This document shows positions 1-7,705 of a stretch of 10,939 nucleotides of DNA, in pieces. This DNA is from Lachnospiraceae bacterium (GTDB lineage: Bacteria; Bacillota; Clostridia; Lachnospirales; Lachnospiraceae), in contig JAILIO010000231.1 in assembly GCA_024695225.1 (NCBI GenBank), forward strand, positions 1 through 10,939, in the 5' to 3' direction. Numbering within the stretch: the first letter of the stretch is position 1; the number at the start of each line of letters is the position of its first letter. The position numbers were made by a program, and so were the translations under genes. The notes below the pieces were generated by a model. It worked only from the letters and a program-made list of their open reading frames with translations, ran no database searches and was not told the origin of the DNA.

Positions 1-2
1 AC

Positions 3-902
3 CCGAAGGCAGTGTTCTCGCCGGTGAATCTGAACGAGACTCCCGGAACGGCGATCACTTTCGATGCCACGGGATCTTCAGACAACGCTGTGATCGCATC
101 CTACGAGTGGGATTTCGGGGATGGAGAGACAGGCACCGGAAAGACTGTCGAGCACACATACACAGAGTTAGGGAAATACACTGTTACCCTGAAGGTGACC
201 GACGACTACGGCAACAGCAGCGAGACGTCCACCACGGTGACTATCGTGGAACTTGGAGTTGAGGATGAAAATGGGGATGTCTACCAGGATGTGTCCATAA
301 GCTTCGTTTCATCAAGGACAGGGGAAGTGCTTCCCAACACGGAAGTGACCATAACAAAGGCCCTTAAGGATGGCGAGGAAGGTGAACCTGAGGAGATCTG
401 TGCAGTCACCGGAAGTTCCGGCGTCATAAAGGCCATTCTTTCCACGGGAAATTACAAGATAAATGCCATCTGCGACGGGTACTGCGTCGCGGTGAGCAGG
501 ATCGCGGTGCTGAACCGTGAGCACCAGACATATACCGTGACTCTCAGAGATGTGGACATCCTGGTGGGTAAACTGACTTCCAGGGAAATGACTCTCGATG
601 AGATGATAGCAGCGGGCATTGACATAAATGATCCCGACAACCAGCATGTATTCAAGTTCGCCGTGGTGCTTCAGTTCTCGCCGGAAAAGGAATCCACCTT
701 CAGTATCCCCATAAAATATTTACAGGAATCAGGGAGGCACTGTGCTGCTTGCGTCAAGCGGTTCGGGATTTGTGGAACCCACTGCAGGCGGCGGAGGCGT
801 GTGCTTCTACATCGGCTCTCAGAGGGTGACCATTTATCCCGCAAGCGAAGAACTGTTCCTGGTGATATACGGAGAGGCCCACTGGCTCAAGGAAATGTTT
901 GA
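3..902 (+). CDS. Giant secreted PKD/CnaB/Big_2 protein, 5' fragment (frameshifted, start outside window)
   Basis: The reading frame is already open at the left edge, so the true start and any signal peptide lie upstream; the GTG at 12 is only the first possible start inside the window. Residues encoded at about 24-251 form a PKD domain, with the hallmark WDFGDG at 108-125 followed by the typical HTY and GxYTVTLxVTD segments. From about 265 to 550 a CnaB-like or carboxypeptidase-regulatory-like beta-sandwich follows (EVLPNTEVTITK, then a GNYKINAICDGY turn). PKD and CnaB modules are usual stalk or binding modules of extracellular proteins, so a cell-surface or secreted role is inferred. After about codon 240 (position 734) the frame turns into Arg/Cys-rich sequence unlike a folded protein and stops at 900-902, while the natural continuation lies in the frame entered at about 735. 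The in-frame sense part therefore ends near 734 and the rest is frameshift tail. An active, separately made fragment is possible but less likely than a mutated or mis-sequenced single gene. Confidence 0.72.
   Translation, partial: PKAVFSPVNLNETPGTAITFDATGSSDNAVIASYEWDFGDGETGTGKTVEHTYTELGKYTVTLKVTDDYGNSSETSTTVTIVELGVEDENGDVYQDVSISFVSSRTGEVLPNTEVTITKALKDGEEGEPEEICAVTGSSGVIKAILSTGNYKINAICDGYCVAVSRIAVLNREHQTYTVTLRDVDILVGKLTSREMTLDEMIAAGIDINDPDNQHVFKFAVVLQFSPEKESTFSIPIKYLQESGRHCAACVKRFGICGTHCRRRRRVLLHRLSEGDHLSRKRRTVPGDIRRGPLAQGNV
732..737 (+). other. Apparent +1-nt frameshift site (GGGAGG) in the giant gene
   Basis: The upstream frame reads ...K-Y-L-Q-E-S-G up to GGG at 732-734. Removing one G from this GGG gives codons TCA GGA GGC ACT GTG CTG CTT (S-G-G-T-V-L-L), which run straight into the long downstream frame. 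The downstream frame has a stop at 712-714, so the switch must lie between about 715 and 740. The simplest reading is one extra G. The same bases form an SD-like AGGGAGG (731-737) four nt before a GTG at 742, so re-initiation cannot be excluded from sequence alone. Confidence 0.75.
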
Positions 903-3900
903 TGTTGAGCTCCTTCTGACCAATCAGTCAGCGGTCGAGCATTTTGAGGATGTGGAGGCCACTCTTGAACTGCCTGAAGAAGGCCTGTCTCTGGCGTCAA
1001 TGATAAGTGGACAGCAGAATGTCACAGAGAAGATAGGTACCATCGCAGAGAATGATTCCGCCACAGTACACTGGTATGTGCGAGGGGATAAGGAGGGTGA
1101 ATACGATCTCTCCGCAGAGACCACCGGTCGTTATATGCCAAATGACGAGGAGTTTGTGAAGACCTTCAAGACGGATCAGCCTCTGAAGGTGTGGGCAGGT
1201 TCGGCTCTTCAGCTCACCATCACAGCAAGCGACATCGCCAAAAAGGGACAGCCCTACGATGTGGAATTTGAACTTGAAAATGTGTCCACGAAGGAACTGT
1301 ACAACCTTTCATTCCAGATCACCGGCAGCGAGCAGTTTGTGGTGAAAGACGGTGAAAAGAAGGAACTGGAAAAGGACGATAAAGGCTGCGCCATAAAGGG
1401 CGTTGAAGTGTTCAAGCCCGGCGATACCCTGAATTATGAGTACACCACGGTCATTTCGGATTCGGCCATTCTGACGCACACGGAATACTATCTGAAGAAC
1501 TGTTTTGCAGTGACCCTGGAGGGTTCTACCACTGAGATACCCATTATTTTCAACATAGCCAGGGAAGGGAAACCGCAGATAGATTTGCAGAAAAAGACCG
1601 ATGTGACCTTCTGTGTGAAAAAGGAAAGTGATCAGACACCTGTGGAAGGCGTGTACGTATTTTCCGATTACATCCGCGCCGGCCATGCGCAGAAAACCGA
1701 TTCCAAGGGGTATGTGGTGTTTGAGAATGTTCCATATACAGGGACTCCTCAGACGGTGGGCGTGTCCTATAAAGAAAACAGCCTGCCCGTAAGACTTGAG
1801 CAGTATCAGGTATCAAGCGACGTTCCGACATATACGATCTATATCCCTGAAAAGACTGACCCGTATGTAATGAGTCTGCAATTTGTAAATCCTAAGGAAA
1901 AAATCAGGACATACACATACTTGAGCACCGCAAAATATGCTGTGGAAAAAGGTTCGGAGGACAATCACAGTGTGCAGATCGATGTTAACTGGCAGGGATA
2001 TCCTGCAGGAAGAGCATATCTTGAAGGCGTGACATCTCACAAGCGGGTGAATCTGCATGAAATAGAAGCGGAGGATCTGGAGGAGTACAAGGAAGAAAAC
2101 GGCAACCGACCGATCCGTCGATATGGAGAAACTAGCGCATTTGGGTGTAAATTTGATGTTGGAGAAACTGTAAACCTATATCTGGTGTCTTCCGGAGAGG
2201 AAACCTTTTCACAGGAATTCCCTCTTCGAATAGTGGAAGATTTTTATGAGGAAATGGCAAAAGATCTGATCAGAAATATGACCATGCCCGATTTCCTGAA
2301 GACAAAGGCTACAGATCTGCCGTTTTCCGGTGGTCAGCTCATGGGAGAAAAACCGTTCAGTTTCGGACTGGAACTGGATATTGGTAATGATGAGGAATTC
2401 AAACCTGAGCCCGGTAATGAAGAGGACAAGGTTGTGTTCAAAATCGGAGGAAAAGGGGAACTGTCCAAGGAAATGGAACTGATCAAGGATTTTCCTTTGA
2501 TCCACGCACCTATGGTGGCCACCCATGCTGTGAGTTATGCTCCGGAGATCACATTGGCAATGACATATGACGAATTTGGTTATACGAGCTCACAGGTTGA
2601 TTTTGAACTTTCGAAAAGCAATGCCTTATCAATTAAGCCGAAGAGTAAATACGCATTTACAACATATGGCTATGATGATGATGATAAGATACTCATAGAC
2701 GATAATGTATTTTTCATACATGAAGTGCCCGGATCATACGTGCGGACAGGGGTGTCTATTACACCCAAACTGGGTGGAAATGTGACAAGGAAAAAGACCG
2801 GTAAATGGGAATGGAGTGTCAAACATTCCACCATGTTGAACTTTGATGCCGGCGTAGGTTTTGGAGCTCCGAATGTGCTCACTGTAGAGCCATTTGTCGG
2901 GGAGATATCCGGCGGATATGAATTAACCTTGCTCAAGAGTGAATGGGATGATAATGAGCCGCCGCTTGTGGCTGTGGTAACAGGGGCGATTAAAGGACAG
3001 GTGGTATTATTGTCTGCAAATACTGAATGGACTTATCCGGACTGGACATTTGAGTGGAAATCATACGATCCGGACAAAAAGAAAGCGCAGGATATTAAAG
3101 CCAGGATTACAGATGCCCGGGGAAGTACCAAATGGAATGGTTCATCCGCCGGTGGAGAAATTCACCTTCTCTTCCCCGCTGGCGCTGATGCCGAGGACCT
3201 GCCGGATGCAGTCACGCTCATAGAAGGCGTGTACAAGGGCACAGCCACCAGGATAAATGCGGCTGACAAGGACACAACGCTGCTGCTCATAAACCGCCAG
3301 CAGCCCGGACGTACCCCTGCAAACAAGATGGGGCTTATGTATTCAAAGGCGACTTCCACAGCCTGGGAAGAGCCTGTGCTTGTGGATCCCGAAGACAGCA
3401 CCATGACAGGACAGTTTGATTCGGCGGAGACCGGGTCGGATCTCTGGGTCACATATCAGAATATGAACAAAGAATTCGATGAAGGCTATGGCGAGGACGA
3501 GCTTGATATCGCTGATTATTATTCGCACTTTGATATCGCTGTGAACAGATACGATCCCAAGACCGATACCTGGTCAGGAAAGGAAATGCTCTCATCCGAT
3601 TCCGCTTACGACTTCTTGCCTTCCATACACGCAGACGGAGACAAGGCCATAGCGGCGTGGGGCAGCGCGGATGCTGACACATACTTTGGGGGAAATTACA
3701 GCACCACCCTGAACTACAGGATATTCAACGGAAGTGAGTGGAGTGGCCTGAGGAAGATACCGCTTACAAATATGGTCACAGCTATCGACACCTTGTGCGA
3801 CGGTTCTGATTACAGGATCACCTACAGCTATCTGGACAGCAACAACAAATCGGTGCAGAAGGAGATCGATCTCTCTGAAAACGGGGAGATAAAAGCCCAG

Positions 3901-6900
3901 GCAAAGGATTCCGAAGATGCGGACAATGTCATCGCAGGCTCATACTTTGAAGTGGGCGGAATCTTAAAGAAAGTCTACATGGCAGATGACATGATCGTGG
4001 TGGAAGACGCAGAGGCTTTGGATGCCGGCGGTCTGGCAGACCTCGGCGCAGCAGGAGACGCAGGATCCGGTGAGATTGAGGCGACAGGATCCGGTGAATT
4101 AGATGCAGCAGGGGCCAGCGAGATTGAGGCAGCAGGAATCGGTGAATTAGATGTAGCACGGGCCGTTGGAGATAAATTCGAGATATTTGCAGGGATCGGC
4201 GCTTCAGGCGTGGGAACTGCGGTAAATGGTGACAACGCGGTTATTTACTGGACTGAGACAGTTTCAACAGATGAGGGCTCCGCAAATCAGGTGTTCATCA
4301 GCAGATATGACAGTGTTCAGAATAAATGGACAGAAGGTGTGCCGGTATTCACGGAAGAGGGACAGATAAACGGAGTTAGCATGCTGCTCCTGGATGATCA
4401 GAATGTGGCAGCCACATATCTGAAGGCGGATGGAGATGCAGCGGATCTCTGTTATAAGGTTACGAACTTTGTAACTCCTCGCATGGGAATCGATGTAAAT
4501 GGCGTTGATTTCACCAGGATGACCAACGGTACTGTCAAGATGGAGATACCTTATGCCAATCTGGGTACTGCGGCATCAAGCGGTCTGGACATCTTTATTT
4601 ACTCAAATGATGCAGACGGGATGCTGTTAGGAAAAGCTTCTGTCAGAGAGACGATAGAGCCCGGTGATGAGAAGACCGAAATAATATCCATGATCCCTCA
4701 GGAAGACACCAAGGCATTCTATGTGGTATTGAAGGATTCCCAGGGGAATGAGACTGGGGTAATAGTTGATTACGACTCTGTTGAGCTTGAAATTGAAACG
4801 GCATATGTTTCATCCACTCCCGGATCCTACGATCTGGAAATGGATATTGCAAATAACGGCGCCACGGATGCCGCGGATGTTGTGGTGGAAGTGCACAGGG
4901 AAGGCAATAACGGAGATGTTGTGGCAGAGAAAGTCCTGCCTGATATCAGCACCCTTGAAAAACAGCATTTGCATATCGAAATACCGAAGGACATTATTAC
5001 CTTTGATGAGGATATAGTTCCATACTATATAAAAGCCTATGAGAAGGAAGATCCGGAAAATTTCGTTTCGGATACAGTGTTCATGTACAGACCTGAGGGT
5101 GTGGAGATCACGGAAACCTATACGGGTTCTGCCCTCGAGCTCAGCAATTACATAAACAGCCAGAGATCATTTATGAATGGCATGGGAACCGGCGGCAACA
5201 CGGGAAGCGGTGCCGGAAAAGGCTATCACATCAGCAAGAACGGCAAGGATGTCCTGACCACAGAGAAATGGACCAAACAGAATTTTGCGGATGAGTATGC
5301 GGACGCCATCGACAAGGCAGAGGCCTTCCTGAAGGTCAATGGGGTCTCAGATGATATGCTGGAGTCTGCCCTGGTTGATCTGAAGAAGGCAAGGTACAGA
5401 TTTGACACCACCTTCAAAGCCGGGAAACTGATACCTGCAACGGATATCCAGGTGAACCCTGTTATGGTCTCCATAAAGCCCGGCAAGTCAAAGAAGGTGT
5501 CGGTGAAACTGAAGAATTACGGTGAACCCGGCGTGGACGGCACTCTCGCACAACTTATGGGACTTACGGCCCTGAAGCACACCGATGCGGTCGAATCCTA
5601 CGAGATATCCGACAGTTCTGTGGCCACTGTGACCAATAAGGGCATGGTGAAGGCGCTGAAAGAGGGCGACGCCGTTATTACCATCACTCTTATGTCGAGG
5701 CTGACTGCGAAATGCCCTGTACATATCAGAAATGATATCATGGCGGTCAGTGTGAACAGCCTCTCCGAAAACATGGCTGTGGGCAAGAAACTGAAACTGA
5801 AGGGAACGGTGTACCCTGAGGGCACAGGCGCAAAGATCGCCTGGAGTTCAGATGACGAGGCCATAGCCACTGTCGATAAGAATGGCAATGTCAAGGCTTT
5901 GAGTCCGGGTACAGTGCGCATACATGCAAAGCCCATGACCAAAGATAAGAGGGTTCTCGATGGCTTTGACAGTTACTGTGAGATCACCGTGTACAAGGGG
6001 CTGCAGAACATTATACTGAATAGTTCAGCTATGACCCTTTGGACTGATTCTCCGATTTACGGCAACACCGGACAGATAGAGCTTGCAGACAATGAGTACG
6101 ACGATGTGCTCACATACAAATCTTCAAAGACAAAGGTTGCAACGGTCAGCTCTAACGGCCTTGTGACTGCGGTTTCCCCGGGCAAGGCAGTTATTACCGT
6201 AAAGGGTCTTGGCGGGAAGAAGGCCACATGCAAGGTCTCTGTGGTGCAGAGCGCCACGTCCCTTGAGCTGATCACGGCATCGGGCTCCGGGGCAAAATCC
6301 GGCAGCGGCTCATCATCAAGCGGCACGGTTTCGGTGAACCTCCTGATGGGTGAGAAACTGAAAGTGAAAACGGTGACAGAACCCAGGAAAAATACAGACA
6401 AGATCCTTTGGGAGAGCAGTGATACATCCGTGGCCTCTGTGGACTCAAAAGGAACTGTGAAAGGCGTTGGCATTGGGACTGCGAAGATCACAGCCGCCTG
6501 CGTGGGAGGCGGTATAAGCCGGTCATTCAATGTCACAGTCAGCAGCGGCGCTGTGAAAGTCAGCGTCTATGCAAAGACAAATAAGGTTCTCACCGGAAAG
6601 AAACTCAAACTCACGGCGAAATTTGTCCCGGCAAAGGCCAAGGAAACGGTATCATGGTTTTCAAATGATCATAACGTGGCCACAGTGAGCGATAACGGAG
6701 AAGTGACCGGTGTCTCTTCAGGAAGCGTTGTGATCCTGGCTACAACTTCATCCGGTCTGGTCGGAAAGTACAGAGTCTATGTTGTGAACGGGGCTGAAAA
6801 AGTGGAACTGGATGCCGTGGAAATGTCCCTTTCCATAAACGGGGCGCCGGGCACAGACAAGAAGAGGCTCCGCGCAGTGTGCAGCGGGGAGGACATGGTA

Positions 6901-7320
6901 TCATTTACAACCTCCAACAAAAAGGTGGCCACTGTGACATCCGGCGGACTTGTGGTTGCCAGAGGCAAGGGTAAAGCAGTCATTACTGCAGTGACAGCCA
7001 GCGGAAAGAAAGCTTCCTGCAAGGTCACAGTGACTGAATACGCCACAGCAGTGGCAGTGGACAAGTCTTCGGTGACCGTTCCCGAAAACAAGTCAGTCAC
7101 CCTCAAGGCCACGGCCTATTCGGGAAGCATTGCTTCCAACACCGCAAGCGACAGGAAGGTCGTATGGAAGTATGCAGACGAATCCGATGCGATGTATATC
7201 GAGATCGGGAAGAACGGCAAGATCAAGGCCCTCAAGGCAAAGAAGGATGCAATCCGGCTCCTGGCCTATGCGGCCGACGGCAGCGGCGTGTACTCCTCAG
7301 TGTCCGTGACGGTGAGGTGA
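742..7320 (+). CDS. Giant multidomain extracellular protein with seven C-terminal Big_2 Ig-like domains (3' part of the frameshifted gene)
   Basis: This 2192-codon frame is the continuation of the gene entering from the left edge. The GTG at 742 is only the first start codon after the frame shift, and the frame is open from 715. Modules by position: Ig-like or CARDB-like sandwiches at about 880-1500; a CnaB-like domain at about 1570-1855 (TPVEGVYVFSD, then DSKGYVVFENVP); a module of unknown function at about 1860-3090; a region with beta-propeller-like blades at about 3160-4480 (for example NRYDPKTDTWSG and ISRYDSVQNKWTEG); CARDB-like segments at about 4480-4760 and 4780-5090; a short helical stretch at about 5260-5410; then seven Big_2 domains at 5431-7317. 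The protein ends in SVTVR with no LPXTG, no C-terminal hydrophobic helix and no basic tail, so secretion or non-covalent attachment is inferred. Such architectures suggest adhesion or glycan/protein binding, but no catalytic motif was recognised and the ligand is unknown. With the frameshift corrected, the protein would exceed 2400 residues. Confidence 0.85.
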   Translation: MLLASSGSGFVEPTAGGGGVCFYIGSQRVTIYPASEELFLVIYGEAHWLKEMFDVELLLTNQSAVEHFEDVEATLELPEEGLSLASMISGQQNVTEKIGTIAENDSATVHWYVRGDKEGEYDLSAETTGRYMPNDEEFVKTFKTDQPLKVWAGSALQLTITASDIAKKGQPYDVEFELENVSTKELYNLSFQITGSEQFVVKDGEKKELEKDDKGCAIKGVEVFKPGDTLNYEYTTVISDSAILTHTEYYLKNCFAVTLEGSTTEIPIIFNIAREGKPQIDLQKKTDVTFCVKKESDQTPVEGVYVFSDYIRAGHAQKTDSKGYVVFENVPYTGTPQTVGVSYKENSLPVRLEQYQVSSDVPTYTIYIPEKTDPYVMSLQFVNPKEKIRTYTYLSTAKYAVEKGSEDNHSVQIDVNWQGYPAGRAYLEGVTSHKRVNLHEIEAEDLEEYKEENGNRPIRRYGETSAFGCKFDVGETVNLYLVSSGEETFSQEFPLRIVEDFYEEMAKDLIRNMTMPDFLKTKATDLPFSGGQLMGEKPFSFGLELDIGNDEEFKPEPGNEEDKVVFKIGGKGELSKEMELIKDFPLIHAPMVATHAVSYAPEITLAMTYDEFGYTSSQVDFELSKSNALSIKPKSKYAFTTYGYDDDDKILIDDNVFFIHEVPGSYVRTGVSITPKLGGNVTRKKTGKWEWSVKHSTMLNFDAGVGFGAPNVLTVEPFVGEISGGYELTLLKSEWDDNEPPLVAVVTGAIKGQVVLLSANTEWTYPDWTFEWKSYDPDKKKAQDIKARITDARGSTKWNGSSAGGEIHLLFPAGADAEDLPDAVTLIEGVYKGTATRINAADKDTTLLLINRQQPGRTPANKMGLMYSKATSTAWEEPVLVDPEDSTMTGQFDSAETGSDLWVTYQNMNKEFDEGYGEDELDIADYYSHFDIAVNRYDPKTDTWSGKEMLSSDSAYDFLPSIHADGDKAIAAWGSADADTYFGGNYSTTLNYRIFNGSEWSGLRKIPLTNMVTAIDTLCDGSDYRITYSYLDSNNKSVQKEIDLSENGEIKAQAKDSEDADNVIAGSYFEVGGILKKVYMADDMIVVEDAEALDAGGLADLGAAGDAGSGEIEATGSGELDAAGASEIEAAGIGELDVARAVGDKFEIFAGIGASGVGTAVNGDNAVIYWTETVSTDEGSANQVFISRYDSVQNKWTEGVPVFTEEGQINGVSMLLLDDQNVAATYLKADGDAADLCYKVTNFVTPRMGIDVNGVDFTRMTNGTVKMEIPYANLGTAASSGLDIFIYSNDADGMLLGKASVRETIEPGDEKTEIISMIPQEDTKAFYVVLKDSQGNETGVIVDYDSVELEIETAYVSSTPGSYDLEMDIANNGATDAADVVVEVHREGNNGDVVAEKVLPDISTLEKQHLHIEIPKDIITFDEDIVPYYIKAYEKEDPENFVSDTVFMYRPEGVEITETYTGSALELSNYINSQRSFMNGMGTGGNTGSGAGKGYHISKNGKDVLTTEKWTKQNFADEYADAIDKAEAFLKVNGVSDDMLESALVDLKKARYRFDTTFKAGKLIPATDIQVNPVMVSIKPGKSKKVSVKLKNYGEPGVDGTLAQLMGLTALKHTDAVESYEISDSSVATVTNKGMVKALKEGDAVITITLMSRLTAKCPVHIRNDIMAVSVNSLSENMAVGKKLKLKGTVYPEGTGAKIAWSSDDEAIATVDKNGNVKALSPGTVRIHAKPMTKDKRVLDGFDSYCEITVYKGLQNIILNSSAMTLWTDSPIYGNTGQIELADNEYDDVLTYKSSKTKVATVSSNGLVTAVSPGKAVITVKGLGGKKATCKVSVVQSATSLELITASGSGAKSGSGSSSSGTVSVNLLMGEKLKVKTVTEPRKNTDKILWESSDTSVASVDSKGTVKGVGIGTAKITAACVGGGISRSFNVTVSSGAVKVSVYAKTNKVLTGKKLKLTAKFVPAKAKETVSWFSNDHNVATVSDNGEVTGVSSGSVVILATTSSGLVGKYRVYVVNGAEKVELDAVEMSLSINGAPGTDKKRLRAVCSGEDMVSFTTSNKKVATVTSGGLVVARGKGKAVITAVTASGKKASCKVTVTEYATAVAVDKSSVTVPENKSVTLKATAYSGSIASNTASDRKVVWKYADESDAMYIEIGKNGKIKALKAKKDAIRLLAYAADGSGVYSSVSVTVR
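3160..4480 (+). other. Beta-propeller-like blade region inside the giant protein
   Basis: The encoded protein shows recurring units in which a short strand is followed by an xWxxP/E or xKWTEG turn, a variable loop, then a strand rich in A/I/V/W/Y. Examples are MYSKATSTAWEEPVLV with LWVTYQN, VNRYDPKTDTWSG with AIAAWGS, YRIFNGSEWSGLRKIP with YRITYSY, and ISRYDSVQNKWTEG with VAATYLK. This spacing resembles blades of sialidase/BNR-type or similar propellers. At least four such units are visible. No sialidase Asp-box consensus or catalytic residue set was identified, so a binding role is more plausible than an enzymatic one. The call rests on pattern only. Confidence 0.45.
4060..4155 (+). repeat. 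Four tandem 24-nt units (two 48-nt copies) encoding an acidic Gly/Ala repeat
   Basis: Units at 4060-4083, 4084-4107, 4108-4131 and 4132-4155 each encode eight residues: AGSGEIEA, TGSGELDA, AGASEIEA and AGIGELDV. Units 1 and 3 carry E-I-E and units 2 and 4 carry E-L-D, so the real period is 48 nt, duplicated once; the two 48-nt copies agree at 39 of 48 positions by direct comparison. The array keeps the reading frame and lies between two propeller-like blades, where it likely forms an exposed acidic loop or linker. Flanking Gly/Ala/Asp-rich codons at about 4018-4059 may be older, decayed units. Confidence 0.9.
5431..7317 (+). repeat. Array of seven Big_2 (BID_2) Ig-like domains at the C-terminus of the giant protein
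   Basis: Approximate domain limits are 5431-5733, 5740-5997, 5998-6249, 6250-6549, 6550-6795, 6796-7041 and 7042-7317. Most carry the Big_2 signature: a start with x-V-x-L/V, a conserved W/Y-x-S-S/D, then V/I-A-T/S-V-(D/S)-x-x-G-x-V-x-A/G-x-x-x-G and x-A-x-I-T. Clear cases are IATVDKNGNVKALSPG, VATVSSNGLVTAVSPG, VASVDSKGTVKGVGIG and VATVSDNGEVTGVSSG. The fourth carries a Ser/Gly-rich insertion at 6280-6327. The last lacks a clean VATV core (YIEIGKNGKIKALKA instead) and is the most divergent. The domains differ enough that recent tandem duplication is unlikely. Big_2 domains are found in intimin/invasin-like and many clostridial surface proteins, where they act as rigid stalks or binding modules. 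Confidence 0.88.
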
Positions 7321-7483
7321 GAAGCAGCGTGGCTCTTGTGATCAAGAAGCATCATACAGTGTACGAGATCATGAAAAGTGTTATTCTGCCTGTGGATGAG
7401 TAATATATTGCCAAATCCCAGCTGAATGATATGACCGTAACATAAAATTGTACCGGCAAATGATAACTGTCCGGAACACATTA
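7321..7483 (+). other. Non-coding spacer after the giant gene
   Basis: No RBS-supported gene is present. A frame starting with GTG at 7329 encodes 24 residues to TAA at 7401-7403 and, past that stop, continues to another TAA at 7452-7454. It has no RBS or recognisable product. The stretch is most likely the 3' untranslated region leading into the terminator at 7484. Confidence 0.5.
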
Positions 7484-7530
7484 AACAAGGGTACTGCGGA
7501 GATTGCAGTGCCCTTGTTATTTCGTTTCTC
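7484..7530 (+). terminator. Rho-independent terminator of the giant gene
   Basis: AACAAGGGTACTGC (7484-7497) pairs with GCAGTGCCCTTGTT (7505-7518) to make a 14-bp stem with a single G-U wobble and a 7-nt loop. It is followed by a T-rich tract (TTATTTCGTTTCTCTC). The arms begin with A-rich and end with T-rich sequence as usual for intrinsic terminators. It sits 163 nt after the stop of the giant gene and before the next promoter, so it should separate the two transcription units. Confidence 0.88.
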
Positions 7531-7532
7531 TC

Positions 7533-7574
7533 TTGCACAAGCACCATTAATGGGTTATTATTTCTATAAATAAT
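7533..7574 (+). promoter_or_regulatory. Possible sigma-A promoter with overlapping dyads, upstream of the Rpn-like gene
   Basis: TTGCAC (7533-7538) and TATTAT (7556-7561) are separated by 17 nt; the -10 matches the consensus at 5 of 6 positions and the -35 only at 3 of 6. The spacer holds a perfect 10-bp palindrome CCATTAATGG (7544-7553). The -10 lies in a perfect inverted repeat ATTATTT-CTAT-AAATAAT (7557-7574). The position just after a terminator supports a promoter here. Either dyad could be an operator, but AT-rich dyads also arise by chance. Confidence 0.4.
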
Positions 7575-7578
7575 CTTT

Positions 7579-7675
7579 GAACGGTTTTATTCCGTTCGTC
7601 CGGCAGTTTCTGCCAGAGATTTCACATCGTAACCTGGCGGAGAACCGGAGTGGGACAGAGACCGTGCTTTCCGCC
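7579..7675 (+). other. Leader of the Rpn-like gene with small predicted hairpins
   Basis: The 5' leader contains GAACGG-TTTTATT-CCGTTC (7579-7597, 6-bp stem) and GGCAG-TTT-CTGCC (7602-7614, 5-bp stem). A longer-range 8-bp pairing joins GGCGGAGA (7636-7643) with TTTCCGCC (7668-7675), including one G-U. No known riboswitch or T-box consensus was recognised. The pairings are read by eye and their stability was not computed. Confidence 0.3.
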
Positions 7676-7705
7676 GAAACCGTGTAGTGTTTAGGAGGAA
7701 AGTGT

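Noticed and set aside
731..745. Programmed +1 frameshift of the prfB type
   Set aside because: There is an SD-like AGGGAGG, but no slippery CUU before an in-frame stop codon and no stop at the shift point. A one-base indel is the simpler explanation.
6057..6536. Minus-strand open frame of 159 codons inside the Big_2 array
   Set aside because: It is an antisense shadow of the repeated Val/Thr/Ser codons of the Ig-like domains, without RBS or recognisable product.
7164..7403. Plus-strand frame of 79 codons overlapping the end of the giant gene
   Set aside because: Most of it is out of frame with the well-supported last Big_2 domain and it has no RBS. Only its tail beyond 7320 was kept as a weak observation.
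7575..7692. Riboswitch or T-box in the leader of the Rpn-like gene
   Set aside because: Only short hairpins are seen and no conserved core of a known riboswitch class or T-box was recognised.
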